From an uncultured Pelagibacteraceae bacterium (GTDB lineage: Bacteria > Pseudomonadota > Alphaproteobacteria > Pelagibacterales > Pelagibacteraceae), in assembly GCA_902515355.1 (NCBI GenBank), contig CABXUA010000003.1, positions 1 through 64,000 on the forward strand: 64,000 bases of DNA, in the 5' to 3' direction. The position numbers and the translations under genes are program-made. This document shows positions 51,268-61,800 of the stretch, one piece after another. The notes beneath the pieces are model-generated. The model made no database searches, was not told the origin of the DNA, and worked only from the letters and a program-made list of their open reading frames with translations. Each line of letters begins with the position of its first letter. Within the stretch, counting starts at the first letter, position 1.

Positions 51268-51763
51268 AAATATTAATAATTTTTTCTGTTAGCTCAAATT
51301 TAGTAATCTTTGCGCAATTTATCCTGAAGTCAGCAAGATTGTACACTTTTTTTCTTTTTTCATAAATATTGCGGTAGGCATTTTTTAAATTAAGCTTATT
51401 AAGCAATGGCCTTTTTCTCAAATTTTTTGATCTTATTATTGCATCCTCAGCTTTTAAATCTAACCAGAAGCTTACACAATTTTTCAAAACGACTTTTCTT
51501 ATATGTGTGTCTAAAAAGGCACCGCCTCCCAAAGCAACTATAGAATTATTCTTTTTTAAATATTTTACACCTATTTTTCTCTCTAAATTTCGAAAATATT
51601 TTTCACCCTTTTGTTCAAATATATTTTTTATTTTCATAGATGCTTTCTTCTCAATTATTTTATCCAAATCAATAAATCTCATTTTTAACTTTTTTGACAA
51701 AAATCTTCCCACAGTAGATTTTCCTACACCCATCATTCCAGTTAAAACAAGGTTTTTTTTCAA
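51248..51763 (-). CDS. aroK: shikimate kinase
   Basis: LTGMMGVGKSTVGRFLSKKLKMRFIDLDKIIE; ALGGGAF; overlaps aroB. Confidence 0.94.
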   Translation of the reverse strand: MKKNLVLTGMMGVGKSTVGRFLSKKLKMRFIDLDKIIEKKASMKIKNIFEQKGEKYFRNLERKIGVKYLKKNNSIVALGGGAFLDTHIRKVVLKNCVSFWLDLKAEDAIIRSKNLRKRPLLNKLNLKNAYRNIYEKRKKVYNLADFRINCAKITKFELTEKIINIYEKKIT

Positions 51764-51830
51764 ATAAAGTCCTAATTAATAATTTGATTTATCACAAATT
51801 TGTCTTATTTATTGAGTTTAAATATATTTT

Positions 51831-52019
51831 ATGACTATGCAACTTAAATTCAAAAAACAAGATAGTATCGGGCAATCACTTGGAAAAAAATTAATTAAAA
51901 TCCTTCTAGCTTGTATTGCTATTATTTTTGCCATTTTTTTGCTTAATAAAATAAATTTTCCATCACCAAAGAATGATATTGAAAAAGATATTACTAATGA
52001 GATTATTAAACTTAAGTAA
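51831..52019 (+). CDS. small single-TM hypothetical protein
   Basis: 62 aa with one hydrophobic helix; upstream of and overlapping the next ORF. Confidence 0.5.
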   Translation: MTMQLKFKKQDSIGQSLGKKLIKILLACIAIIFAIFLLNKINFPSPKNDIEKDITNEIIKLK

Positions 52020-53739
52020 ATATCTTTATATATTTTTTATATTTTTTTTTTCAAATTTTGTTTCTGCCGAGGAAGACTCGGTTGATATCTGGAAAAAAAA
52101 TAAAAATAAAAATTTAGAAGTCTCTACAGAAGAAAAACTTAATCAAACGATTGAAGAAAAAAAAAAAATTGATACTAACAAAACTTTAGATAGTAACATT
52201 GAAATAACAGAAAATATAAATTCGGAAAATATTGAAAAGGATATATTTGGTATTTTTGATCCTCAAGAAAACAACTTCACTTTAAACATGTGGTCAAATA
52301 CTAAAGGTGAAGATATTGAGGCAGTATTTAAAAGAATAAACAAAATTAATTTATCTAAATCGGCTGAGGACATCTTTACAGACACCATAATGACTTACTC
52401 TTATTTACCCCAAGGTATGTCCGATAGTGATTTTTTAAATTTGAAAATTAATTGGTTAATTAAAAATGACAAGGTCAACTTATTAGAAAATTTTCTTAAC
52501 AAAAATGAAAATTTTAAAGGCAAGAAAAGAATAATTCAATATTTGGTAGACAAAAATATTGCCAAAGCAGATCTAAAACAAGGTTGTGAGAAATCAAATT
52601 TTATTAGCAAAGAAATAAAAGATGCGTATTTAGAAAAATTTAAGATTTACTGTTTAATATTTAATGACAAAAAAAACGAGGCACAATTAGTTTTTGACCT
52701 TTTAAAAGAACAAGGTCTCTCAGACAAATTTTTCGAAAATAAAATCAATTTTCTATTAGGTATAAGTAAAAATACTAAAAATAAAATTAAAGACGATAAT
52801 CTACTAAATTTTTATTTATCCTCTATAACAATACCTAACTTTAATTATGAACCAAACGATAGAACTAATAAATATATCTGGGAATATATGAATGCTGCGA
52901 ACCTGCTAAAAGTTGAAGATCTTGAAGATAGATCAAAAATTAAAAGTTTAGAAATTGCGGCTAACAAAAATACATTTGACAAAATTAAGATATTTGAAAT
53001 TTATAAAAGAATTCCTTTTGATCTGAACACTCTGATAAACGCTGACGGTATATACCAGTCTTTGGAAGGAATCGACTCTAGAGCATTAATTTTCCAAAAA
53101 TTTTTATTATCTGATAATACTGAAAATAAAATTAAGTTACTATTCTTGTTGAAAGACCTATTTAAAAAAGACAATTTAATGAATGTTTACACGAAATTTT
53201 TGAGCGAAAGGCTTGAGGAGTTGGATGAAGAAGGTATTCCAGAGTCCTATGTTGAAATTGTAAAAAAAAATATTATTTCTGACAATGTGTACCAGCTAGG
53301 AAAAATTAAATATGATGATAAAATTTTACACAGGTCGAAAGTAATTAAATATTACACCGAAGAAAACTCATCCAAACAAAAATCACAAAAAAATTTAAAA
53401 AGTGTTTACAAAAAAATTAAGAAAAATAGAAATTACTTTTTCTCGGCTAAAGATTTAGCTTTAATCGAGTCTTTAAATAGTGATGGAATTTCAATACCTG
53501 AAGAAATAAATTTCAAAGAAATTTCAAAAAAATATAGCGTTCCTCAAAATTTATTAAACCTAACTGTCAATGAAGAATCTGGGCTGTTAGCTCTGAAATT
53601 TGTTGAAATTATTGGAGAAGATGAAATATCAGAACTTGATCCAGAAACAGTCTATTTTATAGTTCACATATTAAACAAGGCAAATCTAATAAAATTTAGA
53701 AATAAAGTTTTAACAGTAGCGCTACCACAAAGAAGTTAA
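51997..53739 (+). CDS. secreted/periplasmic hypothetical protein
   Basis: Signal peptide at MRLLNLSKYLYIFFIFFFSNFVSAEED favours start 51997 over 51973; about 580 aa, mostly helical. Confidence 0.7.
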   Translation: MRLLNLSKYLYIFFIFFFSNFVSAEEDSVDIWKKNKNKNLEVSTEEKLNQTIEEKKKIDTNKTLDSNIEITENINSENIEKDIFGIFDPQENNFTLNMWSNTKGEDIEAVFKRINKINLSKSAEDIFTDTIMTYSYLPQGMSDSDFLNLKINWLIKNDKVNLLENFLNKNENFKGKKRIIQYLVDKNIAKADLKQGCEKSNFISKEIKDAYLEKFKIYCLIFNDKKNEAQLVFDLLKEQGLSDKFFENKINFLLGISKNTKNKIKDDNLLNFYLSSITIPNFNYEPNDRTNKYIWEYMNAANLLKVEDLEDRSKIKSLEIAANKNTFDKIKIFEIYKRIPFDLNTLINADGIYQSLEGIDSRALIFQKFLLSDNTENKIKLLFLLKDLFKKDNLMNVYTKFLSERLEELDEEGIPESYVEIVKKNIISDNVYQLGKIKYDDKILHRSKVIKYYTEENSSKQKSQKNLKSVYKKIKKNRNYFFSAKDLALIESLNSDGISIPEEINFKEISKKYSVPQNLLNLTVNEESGLLALKFVEIIGEDEISELDPETVYFIVHILNKANLIKFRNKVLTVALPQRS

Positions 53740-53751
53740 TATATTTCTACT

Positions 53752-54276
53752 ATGACTATAAGAAAGATCTTGACCGAACCAGACCCAATACTAAGAAAAA
53801 AATGTGAGCCTTTAGAGGGGGTCAATGATCAATTGAGAAATCTAATGAATGATATGTTAGAAACTATGTACGAAGCACCTGGGATAGGTTTGGCTGCTAT
53901 TCAAATAGGGGTTCTCAAAAGAGTAGTTGTAATTGATGTATCAAAAAAAGAGGGAGAAAAATCACCTCTCTTCCTTGTTAATCCAGAGATTGTATACAAA
54001 TCTAATGAGACCTCTACTTACGAAGAGGGATGTCTTTCACTGCCTGGTCAATTTGCTGAAATTGAGAGACCTGCTGAATGCAAAGTAGAATATTTAGATT
54101 TTAATGGAAAAAAAAAACAATTAGATGCTAAAGGTTTATTATCAACTTGCATTCAACATGAAATTGATCATTTAAACGGAGTTTTATTTATTGATTATTT
54201 GTCGAAATTAAAAAAATCTATGATAATCAAAAAATTGAAAAAACAAAAACAGTCAGTAGAAAGAATTGTAGTATAA
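53752..54276 (+). CDS. def: peptide deformylase
   Basis: GIGLAAIQIG, EEGCLSLPG, QHEIDHLNG. Confidence 0.96.
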   Translation: MTIRKILTEPDPILRKKCEPLEGVNDQLRNLMNDMLETMYEAPGIGLAAIQIGVLKRVVVIDVSKKEGEKSPLFLVNPEIVYKSNETSTYEEGCLSLPGQFAEIERPAECKVEYLDFNGKKKQLDAKGLLSTCIQHEIDHLNGVLFIDYLSKLKKSMIIKKLKKQKQSVERIVV

Positions 54277-54288
54277 CTCAATAATTCA

Positions 54289-55209
54289 ATGCCAAAAAAA
54301 ATTATATTTATGGGAACACCCGAGTTCTCCATCCCTGCCTTAAATTCTTTAATTGAGTCTAAAAAAGAAATTATTGCAGTATACTCGCAACCACCCAATA
54401 AGTCTCATAGAGGACAAACAGAAAATCCATCGGCTATAGAAAAATTTGCTAAAGAAAATTCTCTTAATGTACGTACACCGAAAAATTTAGACTCAGAAAC
54501 TGAATTTAATTATTTTAAGAATTTAAATCCTGATTTGGTCATAGTCGTAGCTTATGGTAAGATCATTCCAAAAAGATATCTAAGTCTTCCAAATTATGGT
54601 TTTATAAATATACACGCTTCCCTTCTTCCAAAATGGAGAGGTGCAGCACCAATGCAAAGATCAATAATGAACTTAGATACTGAGACAGGCATTAGTATAA
54701 TGAAAATAGTTGAACAACTTGACGCTGGCCCTGTTATGCATCAAGTCAAAGTTAAGATAGATACAAATACTAGTACAAAAAAATTATCATCAATGCTATC
54801 TAAACTTGGAGCAAAAAGTATGATTGAGTGCATAAAAAAAATTGAAAATAATAAAACTATGTTTAAAGAGCAAGATCATAGCAAAGCAAGCTATGCAAAA
54901 AAAATATCTAAAGGAGAAAGTAGAATAAAATGGGAAGAGAGCGCAAAAAAAATTTTAGCAAAAATAAATGCATTGAATCCTAACCCAGGAGCATGGTTTG
55001 AATACAAAAATAATCGATATAAAATCTGGCAAGCTAAAATTTCTCAAGACAAAGGAAATGTTGGACATACATTAGATGATAAACTCACAATTGCATGTGG
55101 CGATAATTCAATTCAGATTTTAGAAATACAGAAAGAGGGCAAAAATAAACTTTTGTTGGATAAATTTTTAATTGGAAATCAGATTAAAGAAGGTCAAAAA
55201 ATTGATTAA
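54289..55209 (+). CDS. fmt: methionyl-tRNA formyltransferase
   Basis: IIFMGTPEFSIPAL; NIHASLLPKWRGAAPMQRSI. Confidence 0.95.
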   Translation: MPKKIIFMGTPEFSIPALNSLIESKKEIIAVYSQPPNKSHRGQTENPSAIEKFAKENSLNVRTPKNLDSETEFNYFKNLNPDLVIVVAYGKIIPKRYLSLPNYGFINIHASLLPKWRGAAPMQRSIMNLDTETGISIMKIVEQLDAGPVMHQVKVKIDTNTSTKKLSSMLSKLGAKSMIECIKKIENNKTMFKEQDHSKASYAKKISKGESRIKWEESAKKILAKINALNPNPGAWFEYKNNRYKIWQAKISQDKGNVGHTLDDKLTIACGDNSIQILEIQKEGKNKLLLDKFLIGNQIKEGQKID

Positions 55210-55949
55210 TGTTGGTTTATCAAATTAAAATTGAGTATTTAGGCACAAATTTTGTGGGATGGCAACGCCAAAAAAATGGCTTATCTGTTCAAGAGGTCCT
55301 AGAGACTGTTTTATCAGATTTTTTTAAAAGAAAGATTATTTTAATTGGTTCAGGTCGAACTGATGCCGGAGTTCATGCTACTGAACAATCAGCGCATTTC
55401 AAAATAAATAAAAAAGTACTAAATAAAAATCACACAATTAATTCTTTAAATTTTTTTTTAAAAAAATATCCGATCTCTATTTTAGATATAAAAAAAAGAA
55501 ACAAAACATTTCATGCAAGACACAGCGCTAAAGAGAGAACGTATAAATATTTTATAATAAATCGACCAGCTTCACTTGCTATTGAAATGAATAAAGCGTG
55601 GCACATAAAAAAAAAAATTAACATAGCATCAATGAAAAAAGGAGCAAATCTACTATTAGGTACACATGATTTTTCAACATTTAGAGCTTCTTCTTGTAAC
55701 GCAAAGTCTCCAATAAAAACTTTAAAAAAAATCAGCATAAAGAAAAATAAAAACAAAATTGTTTTAACTTTTGTCTCTAAATCGTTTCTTCAGCAGCAAG
55801 TTAGGTCTATGGTGGGATCTTTAAAAAGATTGGGTGAAGGAAATTGGGATTTTGAACATTTCAGAAAAGTTTTTTATTCAAAAAAAAGATCTATGTGTGC
55901 TTCACCTGCTCCTTCCCATGGATTATATTTAACAAAGATAAATTATTAA
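55209..55949 (+). CDS. truA: tRNA pseudouridine(38-40) synthase
   Basis: EYLGTNFVGWQRQKNGLSVQEVLE; GSGRTDAGVHA. Confidence 0.94.
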   Translation: MLVYQIKIEYLGTNFVGWQRQKNGLSVQEVLETVLSDFFKRKIILIGSGRTDAGVHATEQSAHFKINKKVLNKNHTINSLNFFLKKYPISILDIKKRNKTFHARHSAKERTYKYFIINRPASLAIEMNKAWHIKKKINIASMKKGANLLLGTHDFSTFRASSCNAKSPIKTLKKISIKKNKNKIVLTFVSKSFLQQQVRSMVGSLKRLGEGNWDFEHFRKVFYSKKRSMCASPAPSHGLYLTKINY

Positions 55950-56798
55950 ATGAAAATAAAAATTAAATCTTATTGTAAAATCAATCTTTTTCTTAATATT
56001 TTAAAAAAACTCAAAGTAGGTTTGCATGATATTCAGACTTATACTTCTCAGCTAGATTTACATGATGATATTAAAATATCAGAAACTAAAAAAAGAAAAG
56101 ATATTATCATTTTCAAAGGTAAGTTTAAAAATTTAGTGAATAGCTCTAAAAATTCAGTTTTAGACACTCTTTCAGTTTTAAGATCCAGAAAATTAATAAA
56201 TTCAAAAAAAAATTATAGAATAATAATTGAAAAAAGAATTCCTGTATTTTCAGGTTTAGGTGGCGGCTCAAGTAATGCAGCTTATATAGCTAAATATTTT
56301 ACAAAAAATAATATGAAGCAATCTGATATAAGATTTTTCAAAAATAAAATTGGAACAGATTTTAGCCTTTTTTTTAATAAACAAATATTTGTTAAAAATT
56401 TAAAGAATATTAAAAAACATAAAATCAATTTTACTTTAAACTTTGTTTTAGTATACCCTTATTTTAAATGTTCAACAAAAAAAATATACTCTCAAGTCAA
56501 AGATTTTTCACCTTATTCGAATATCAATTTTTCCAAAATAAAAACAAAAAATAAGTTTATAAATATAATCAGAAAAGAAAGAAATGAATTAGAGGTTATA
56601 GTTAAAAATAGATTTAATGAGCTTAATAAAATTTTAAATTTCATCTCTATTCAGAGAGAATGTTACCTATCAAGAATGACAGGGTCCGGCTCTGTTTGTT
56701 ACGGAATTTTTAAAAGTGAAAAGTCTGCTAAATTGGCACATAAAAGAATTAAAAAGAAATTCCCGAATTATTGGGCTGCGGTCTCAAAAACTATTTAA
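55950..56798 (+). CDS. ispE: 4-diphosphocytidyl-2-C-methyl-D-erythritol kinase
   Basis: KSYCKINLFLNILKK; IPVFSGLGGGSSNAA; RMTGSGSVCYGIF. Confidence 0.9.
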   Translation: MKIKIKSYCKINLFLNILKKLKVGLHDIQTYTSQLDLHDDIKISETKKRKDIIIFKGKFKNLVNSSKNSVLDTLSVLRSRKLINSKKNYRIIIEKRIPVFSGLGGGSSNAAYIAKYFTKNNMKQSDIRFFKNKIGTDFSLFFNKQIFVKNLKNIKKHKINFTLNFVLVYPYFKCSTKKIYSQVKDFSPYSNINFSKIKTKNKFINIIRKERNELEVIVKNRFNELNKILNFISIQRECYLSRMTGSGSVCYGIFKSEKSAKLAHKRIKKKFPNYWAAVSKTI

Positions 56799-56833
56799 TT
56801 AATCAAATTTATGATATATCAAATCGATAATGT

Positions 56834-56907
56834 TGGGGCATAGCCAAGCGGTAAGGCAGTGGTTTTTGGTACCACCATCCTAGGTTCGAATCCTAGTGCC
56901 CCAGCCA
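56834..56907 (+). tRNA. tRNA-Gln (TTG)
   Basis: TGGGGCA/TGCCCCA acceptor; anticodon loop TTTTGGT; GGTTCGAAT; CCA end. Confidence 0.94.
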
Positions 56908-56912
56908 GAAAA

Positions 56913-58208
56913 ATGAATAAAATATCTTTTAACAATAATTTAATCAAAAAAATAAAAAATTTTTTTTTCCCTTTCTACAAGACCGAAGAAATCTCAAAAA
57001 TTTTTGATATTCTTTACAAGAATCATTCTCAAGATGAAAAGATAGCAATGTTTGTAGGTGGTTGTGTTAGAAATTTTATTTTAGATGAAAAAATAGATGA
57101 TATTGACATAGCAACAGTTTTTACTCCAACTGAAATTAAAGAAAAATTTAAAAACACCGATATCAAGGTGATAGATACAGGAGTTGAACACGGTTCTGTA
57201 ACGCTTATCTTAAATCAATCTAAATTTGAAATTACAACGTTGAGAAAAGATATCAAAACAGACGGTAGACATGCAGAGATTTCTTTTACGGATAACTGGA
57301 AAGATGACTCCGAGAGAAGAGATTTTACAATTAACGCAATTTACTTAGATAGAAAAGGAAACTTTTTTGACCCTCAATTGGGAGTAGAAGATTTAAAAAA
57401 CAACACTGTAAAATTTATCGGTGATCCAAGTAAAAGAATAGAGGAGGATTATTTAAGAATAATAAGATTTATAAGATTCGCATTAAAGTATAGCCATAAA
57501 AATTTTGAACCTTCTACTATTCAGGCACTCAAATTGAATTTGATCGGAATAAAGAACATTTCCAAAGAGAGAATTCTCCAAGAACTTATAAAAATTATAT
57601 CTCTTAAAAATTTTAGAGATATTCTTAATAAAAAAGAATTAAAAGACATTTTTTCTCAAATTTTTCCAGAATTTAAAAATCTAATTCGTTTAAATAAAGT
57701 AACTTTTTTACCGAAAGAAGAATTTGAAAAATTAAATACCAATATGCTTTTAGCTTTAATGCTTATAGATGAAAAAAATAATCATGAATATTTTTGCCAC
57801 AAGTATAAAGTTTCAAATCAAATTCAAGACTATCTAGATAATTTACACAAAAATCTTAAAGAATATAAAATATCAAAAAATTATTTTAAAAAAGATCTGA
57901 AAAAAAATATTTATTTTATAGGTAAAAATGAGATTAAAGATCTAGCAATTCTGATTTTTTTTATAAACAAAAATCTAAATTATAGAGATTTAAAAAAATT
58001 GATAGATGATATAGAAAAGACAACTATTCCAAAATTTCCCTATGATGGTAAGTTTTTAATAGACAAAGGTTTTTCGGAAGGAAAAAAAATTGGTTTGATT
58101 TTGAAAAAACTAGAAAAAAATTGGGTAGAAAATAATTATAAATTGACCGAAAAAGATATTTCTTCAATTATTGAAAAAGAGAGTAAATCAAATGTATTCA
58201 ACGCTTAA
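56913..58208 (+). CDS. tRNA nucleotidyltransferase/poly(A) polymerase family protein
   Basis: FVGGCVRNFILDEKIDDIDIAT nucleotidyltransferase motif; RRDFTINAIYLD. Track start (56859) lies in tRNA-Gln. Confidence 0.87.
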   Translation: MNKISFNNNLIKKIKNFFFPFYKTEEISKIFDILYKNHSQDEKIAMFVGGCVRNFILDEKIDDIDIATVFTPTEIKEKFKNTDIKVIDTGVEHGSVTLILNQSKFEITTLRKDIKTDGRHAEISFTDNWKDDSERRDFTINAIYLDRKGNFFDPQLGVEDLKNNTVKFIGDPSKRIEEDYLRIIRFIRFALKYSHKNFEPSTIQALKLNLIGIKNISKERILQELIKIISLKNFRDILNKKELKDIFSQIFPEFKNLIRLNKVTFLPKEEFEKLNTNMLLALMLIDEKNNHEYFCHKYKVSNQIQDYLDNLHKNLKEYKISKNYFKKDLKKNIYFIGKNEIKDLAILIFFINKNLNYRDLKKLIDDIEKTTIPKFPYDGKFLIDKGFSEGKKIGLILKKLEKNWVENNYKLTEKDISSIIEKESKSNVFNA

Positions 58209-58664
58209 AATTTCAAAGTTTCTTTCACCAGAGGGAGTTTTTACTGAAACCAAATCCTCAATTTTTTTTCCTATCAAGGCTTTACCTATTGGTGATTGAA
58301 AATAAATAAGATTTTTTGAAGCATCAGCTTCATCTTGACCAACAATTTTATATTTAATTTTCTGATCAGTTTCTAAATCTTTCAGATTTACTGTTGACCC
58401 AAAAACAACATTTCCATTATTTTCTATTTTAGTAACATCTATAACATTAGCTCTAGCAATAATATCGTTGATCGCTATAACTCTACTTTCCATTTGTGCT
58501 TGCTGTTCTTTGGCTGCATGATATTCAGCATTTTCTTTGAGATCACCATGAGACCTTGCCTCAGCTATCGCAGAAACTATTTTAGGTCTTTTAATATTTT
58601 TTAATTCTTCTAATTCTGCTTTTAGTTTTTTTAATCCTGAAATAGTTATAGGTTCTTTTTCCAT
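58188..58664 (-). CDS. greA: transcription elongation factor GreA
   Basis: MEKEPITISGLKKLKAELEELKNIKRPKIVSAIAEARSHGDLKENAEYHAAKEQQ; internal ATG at 58664 is the family start. Confidence 0.94.
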   Translation of the reverse strand: MEKEPITISGLKKLKAELEELKNIKRPKIVSAIAEARSHGDLKENAEYHAAKEQQAQMESRVIAINDIIARANVIDVTKIENNGNVVFGSTVNLKDLETDQKIKYKIVGQDEADASKNLIYFQSPIGKALIGKKIEDLVSVKTPSGERNFEILSVEYI

Positions 58665-58665
58665 A

Positions 58666-59475
58666 TTATTTCCATTTTGGCGAAGGAGGTAAGGATACCA
58701 ATATAGCATTTGGATTTCCTCCACTATTTAAACCAAATTTTGTACCTCGGTCGTAAAGTAAATTAAACTCTACATACCTTCCTCTTTTATAAGCTTGGAT
58801 TTTTTTTTGTTTTTTTGACCATTTTGAAAACATTTTTTTACTTATTACCTCATGAATAATTTCATTAAACACATATCCCGCATGTTTAACAAATAAAAAA
58901 TCTTTTTCCCAATTGTTCATTTTATAATCAAAGAATATACCACCGATTCCGCGTGGTTCATTTCTATGCGGTAAAAAAAAATATTCATCACACCATTTTT
59001 TATATTTAGTGTAATACTCTTTATTATGAAGATCACACATTTTTTTTAATTTTTCATGGAAAAAATTTTTCTCTTTTTCGTCTTTTAAACACGGAGTTAA
59101 ATCTATGCCACCTCCAAACCAGTTTTTTTTGGTGCAAATAAATCTTGTATTAAAATGAATAGCAGGGACTTTAGGATTTTTTGGATGAAGAATAACAGAT
59201 ACTCCTGAAGACCAAAAATTCCTATTATTATTTGATCCTGGTATTTTCTTAGAAAATTTTTTTGGAAATTTTCCTACTACATTAGAAAAAGCTACACCAC
59301 CTTTTTCTATAACTCTACCTTTTATCACTCTGTACTCTCCAAATTTCCACTTATTGATTTTAAATTTTTCATTTGAGCCAAAATCTTTTTCTAATTGCTC
59401 AATATTTTTGCATACTATATTTTGTAAATTAATAAACCACTTTTTAACAATTTCTTGTTTTTTTTTAATTTTCAT
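58666..59475 (-). CDS. hemF: oxygen-dependent coproporphyrinogen III oxidase
   Basis: GVSVILHPKNPKVPAIHFNTRF, WFGGGIDLTPC, RGIGGIFFD, KRGRYVEFNLLYDRGTKFGL. Confidence 0.94.
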   Translation of the reverse strand: MKIKKKQEIVKKWFINLQNIVCKNIEQLEKDFGSNEKFKINKWKFGEYRVIKGRVIEKGGVAFSNVVGKFPKKFSKKIPGSNNNRNFWSSGVSVILHPKNPKVPAIHFNTRFICTKKNWFGGGIDLTPCLKDEKEKNFFHEKLKKMCDLHNKEYYTKYKKWCDEYFFLPHRNEPRGIGGIFFDYKMNNWEKDFLFVKHAGYVFNEIIHEVISKKMFSKWSKKQKKIQAYKRGRYVEFNLLYDRGTKFGLNSGGNPNAILVSLPPSPKWK

Positions 59476-59478
59476 AAT

Positions 59479-59928
59479 TTATAAATAATTATTTTGTCTT
59501 AATGCCTCCGAAGAAGCAATCGCTACTGCCATAGCTATATTCAAAGATCTAGCCTTGCCAGACATTTTAATTTTAATTTTATTTTTAATTTTCAGTTGAA
59601 TTTCTTCAGGAACTCCAGAACTCTCTCTTCCAAAAAGTAAAATATCTTTTTTTTTAAATTTAAAGCTATGATAAAATTTTTTTGCTTTAGTTGTCATTAA
59701 TATTATTCTTGATTTTATATTTTCTTTTTCAAAGGTTCTGAAATCTTTATATCTTAGAATTTTAGCAATCCGTAAATAATCCATTGCGACTCTTTTAAAT
59801 CTTGGATCATCTAGGTTGAATCCACATGGTTCAATTATGTGTATTTTAAGATCTAAGCATGCCGCCAATCTAACAATTGCAGCTGTATTTTGAGGTATAT
59901 CTGGTTTATAAAGAGCTATATTAATCAT
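59479..59928 (-). CDS. trmL: SPOUT tRNA (cytidine/uridine-34 2'-O)-methyltransferase
   Basis: ALYKPDIPQNTAAIVRLAACL; LLFGRESSGVPEE; SLNIAMAVAIASSEALRQ. Confidence 0.9.
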   Translation of the reverse strand: MINIALYKPDIPQNTAAIVRLAACLDLKIHIIEPCGFNLDDPRFKRVAMDYLRIAKILRYKDFRTFEKENIKSRIILMTTKAKKFYHSFKFKKKDILLFGRESSGVPEEIQLKIKNKIKIKMSGKARSLNIAMAVAIASSEALRQNNYL

Positions 59929-60011
59929 TTTATTAATTTTATGTGTCTTTCTGACCCTTGTAAATTTGAGAATTTAGTTTTATTTAATCATTAACATAGT
60001 AAATATCTTAT

Positions 60012-60527
60012 ATGGATAAATTAGAAAAAAAAACAAATAGAAGAGATTTTCTCTTTACAGCCAGTTATACGGTAGGAGCAGTAGGTATAGGTGCTGTTAT
60101 ATGGCCATTTGTAGATCAAATGAATCCTGACAGGTCAGTTAAGGCTTTGGCAACTACTGAGGTTGACATTAGTCAAATAGAACCTGGAAAATCAATTACA
60201 GTTTTATGGAGAGGCAAACCAGTATTTATTAAAAGAAGAACCGAGTCGGAAATCTTAGAAGCGCAAAAAGTTAATCTAAATGAATTACCACATCCAGAAA
60301 AAGATGAAGAAAGAGTAAAAAAGTCAGAATGGCTAGTTATGCTAGGAGTTTGTACTCATCTTGGGTGTGTACCTTTAGCAGATAAAGGTGAATATAAAGG
60401 TTGGTTTTGTCCCTGTCATGGATCTCACTATGACACTTCCGGAAGAATTAGAAAGGGTCCTGCTCCAACAAACATGGAAATACCAAAATATGAATTCGTT
60501 AACAATAACACAATCAAGATAGGATAA
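60012..60527 (+). CDS. petA: ubiquinol-cytochrome c reductase Rieske iron-sulfur subunit
   Basis: RRDF Tat-like N-terminus; CTHLGCVPL and CPCHGSHYD cluster-binding motifs. Confidence 0.96.
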   Translation: MDKLEKKTNRRDFLFTASYTVGAVGIGAVIWPFVDQMNPDRSVKALATTEVDISQIEPGKSITVLWRGKPVFIKRRTESEILEAQKVNLNELPHPEKDEERVKKSEWLVMLGVCTHLGCVPLADKGEYKGWFCPCHGSHYDTSGRIRKGPAPTNMEIPKYEFVNNNTIKIG

Positions 60528-60534
60528 TTTACTT

Positions 60535-61800
60535 ATGAGCGATACACCATATGTACCTTCATCAAAATTTGGAAAGTGGTTTAATGATCGACTACCATTA
60601 TTAACTCTTAGTGCGCATCTTCAAGATTATCCTACGCCAAAAAATTTAAACTACTGGTGGACTTTTGGAGGAATTCTAACTTTTTGTCTGGTTACACAAA
60701 TAGTAACTGGTCTCGTTTTAGCCATGCATTACGTTGCTCACGCGGATCTAGCATTTGACAGCATAGAACACATAATGAGAGACGTTAATTATGGTTGGCT
60801 TTTAAGATACATTCACTCTAATGGTGCATCGATGTTTTTTCTTGCAGTTTATATTCATATTTTCAGAGCTTTATTCTACGGCTCTTACAAATCACCGAGA
60901 GAGGTTATTTGGATAATAGGTATGTTAATATACATATTAATGATGGCTACAGCGTTTATGGGTTATGTTTTACCTTGGGGTCAAATGAGCTTTTGGGGAG
61001 CAACGGTTATAACTAATTTATTTAGCGCAATTCCATTTGTAGGCGAGGGTATAACAACTTGGCTGTGGGGAGGATATTCTGTTGACAATCCCACTTTAAC
61101 TAGATTTTTTAGTCTACACTATCTGTTTCCATTTATAATTTTAGGCTTGGTAATTTTGCATATTTGGGCCTTGCACGTACCAGGAAACAATAATCCTATC
61201 GGAATAGATATTAAAAAACCTTCAAAAGATACAGTTCCTTTTCACCCGTATATAACAATTAAAGATTTATTCGCTTTATTAATATTCATAATTATTTTTT
61301 CGGGATTTATTTTTTTCTCTCCAAATGTTATGGGGCACCCAGACAACTATATTCAAGCTAATCCTTTAATAACGCCAACTCATATTGTGCCAGAGTGGTA
61401 TCTTTTACCTTTTTATGCAATTTTAAGATCAGTACCAGATAAACTTGGAGGAGTTATCCTATTATTTGCCTCAATTTTTATTTTGTTAGCTTTACCTTGG
61501 TTAGATAAAAGCAAAGTTAGGTCAGCAGTGTTTAGACCTATTTACAGAATTTTCTTTTGGGTATTAATAATAGATGTTTTAGCATTAGGATATGTTGGAG
61601 CAATGCCTGCGGAGGGCTTGTATTTATTAATTGCTAGAGTTGGTACAGCATATTATTTCTTGCATTTTTTAGTAATCCTACCATTTTTAAGTAGGGTAGA
61701 AAAAACTGACCCGCTACCACTTAGCATTTCAGAACCTGTTTTTGGAGGTATGCCTAAGCCTGCGATGATGAAAAGTGATAAAAAAAACAAAAATGAGTAA
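60535..61800 (+). CDS. petB: cytochrome b
   Basis: 421 aa; heme-ligand helices, [37 protein letters not shown]. Confidence 0.97.
   Translation: MSDTPYVPSSKFGKWFNDRLPLLTLSAHLQDYPTPKNLNYWWTFGGILTFCLVTQIVTGLVLAMHYVAHADLAFDSIEHIMRDVNYGWLLRYIHSNGASMFFLAVYIHIFRALFYGSYKSPREVIWIIGMLIYILMMATAFMGYVLPWGQMSFWGATVITNLFSAIPFVGEGITTWLWGGYSVDNPTLTRFFSLHYLFPFIILGLVILHIWALHVPGNNNPIGIDIKKPSKDTVPFHPYITIKDLFALLIFIIIFSGFIFFSPNVMGHPDNYIQANPLITPTHIVPEWYLLPFYAILRSVPDKLGGVILLFASIFILLALPWLDKSKVRSAVFRPIYRIFFWVLIIDVLALGYVGAMPAEGLYLLIARVGTAYYFLHFLVILPFLSRVEKTDPLPLSISEPVFGGMPKPAMMKSDKKNKNE

Noticed and set aside
56859-56912. N-terminal extension of the 449-aa ORF (MVFGTTILGSNPSAPARK)
   Set aside because: Translation of tRNA-Gln sequence; the likely start is 56913.
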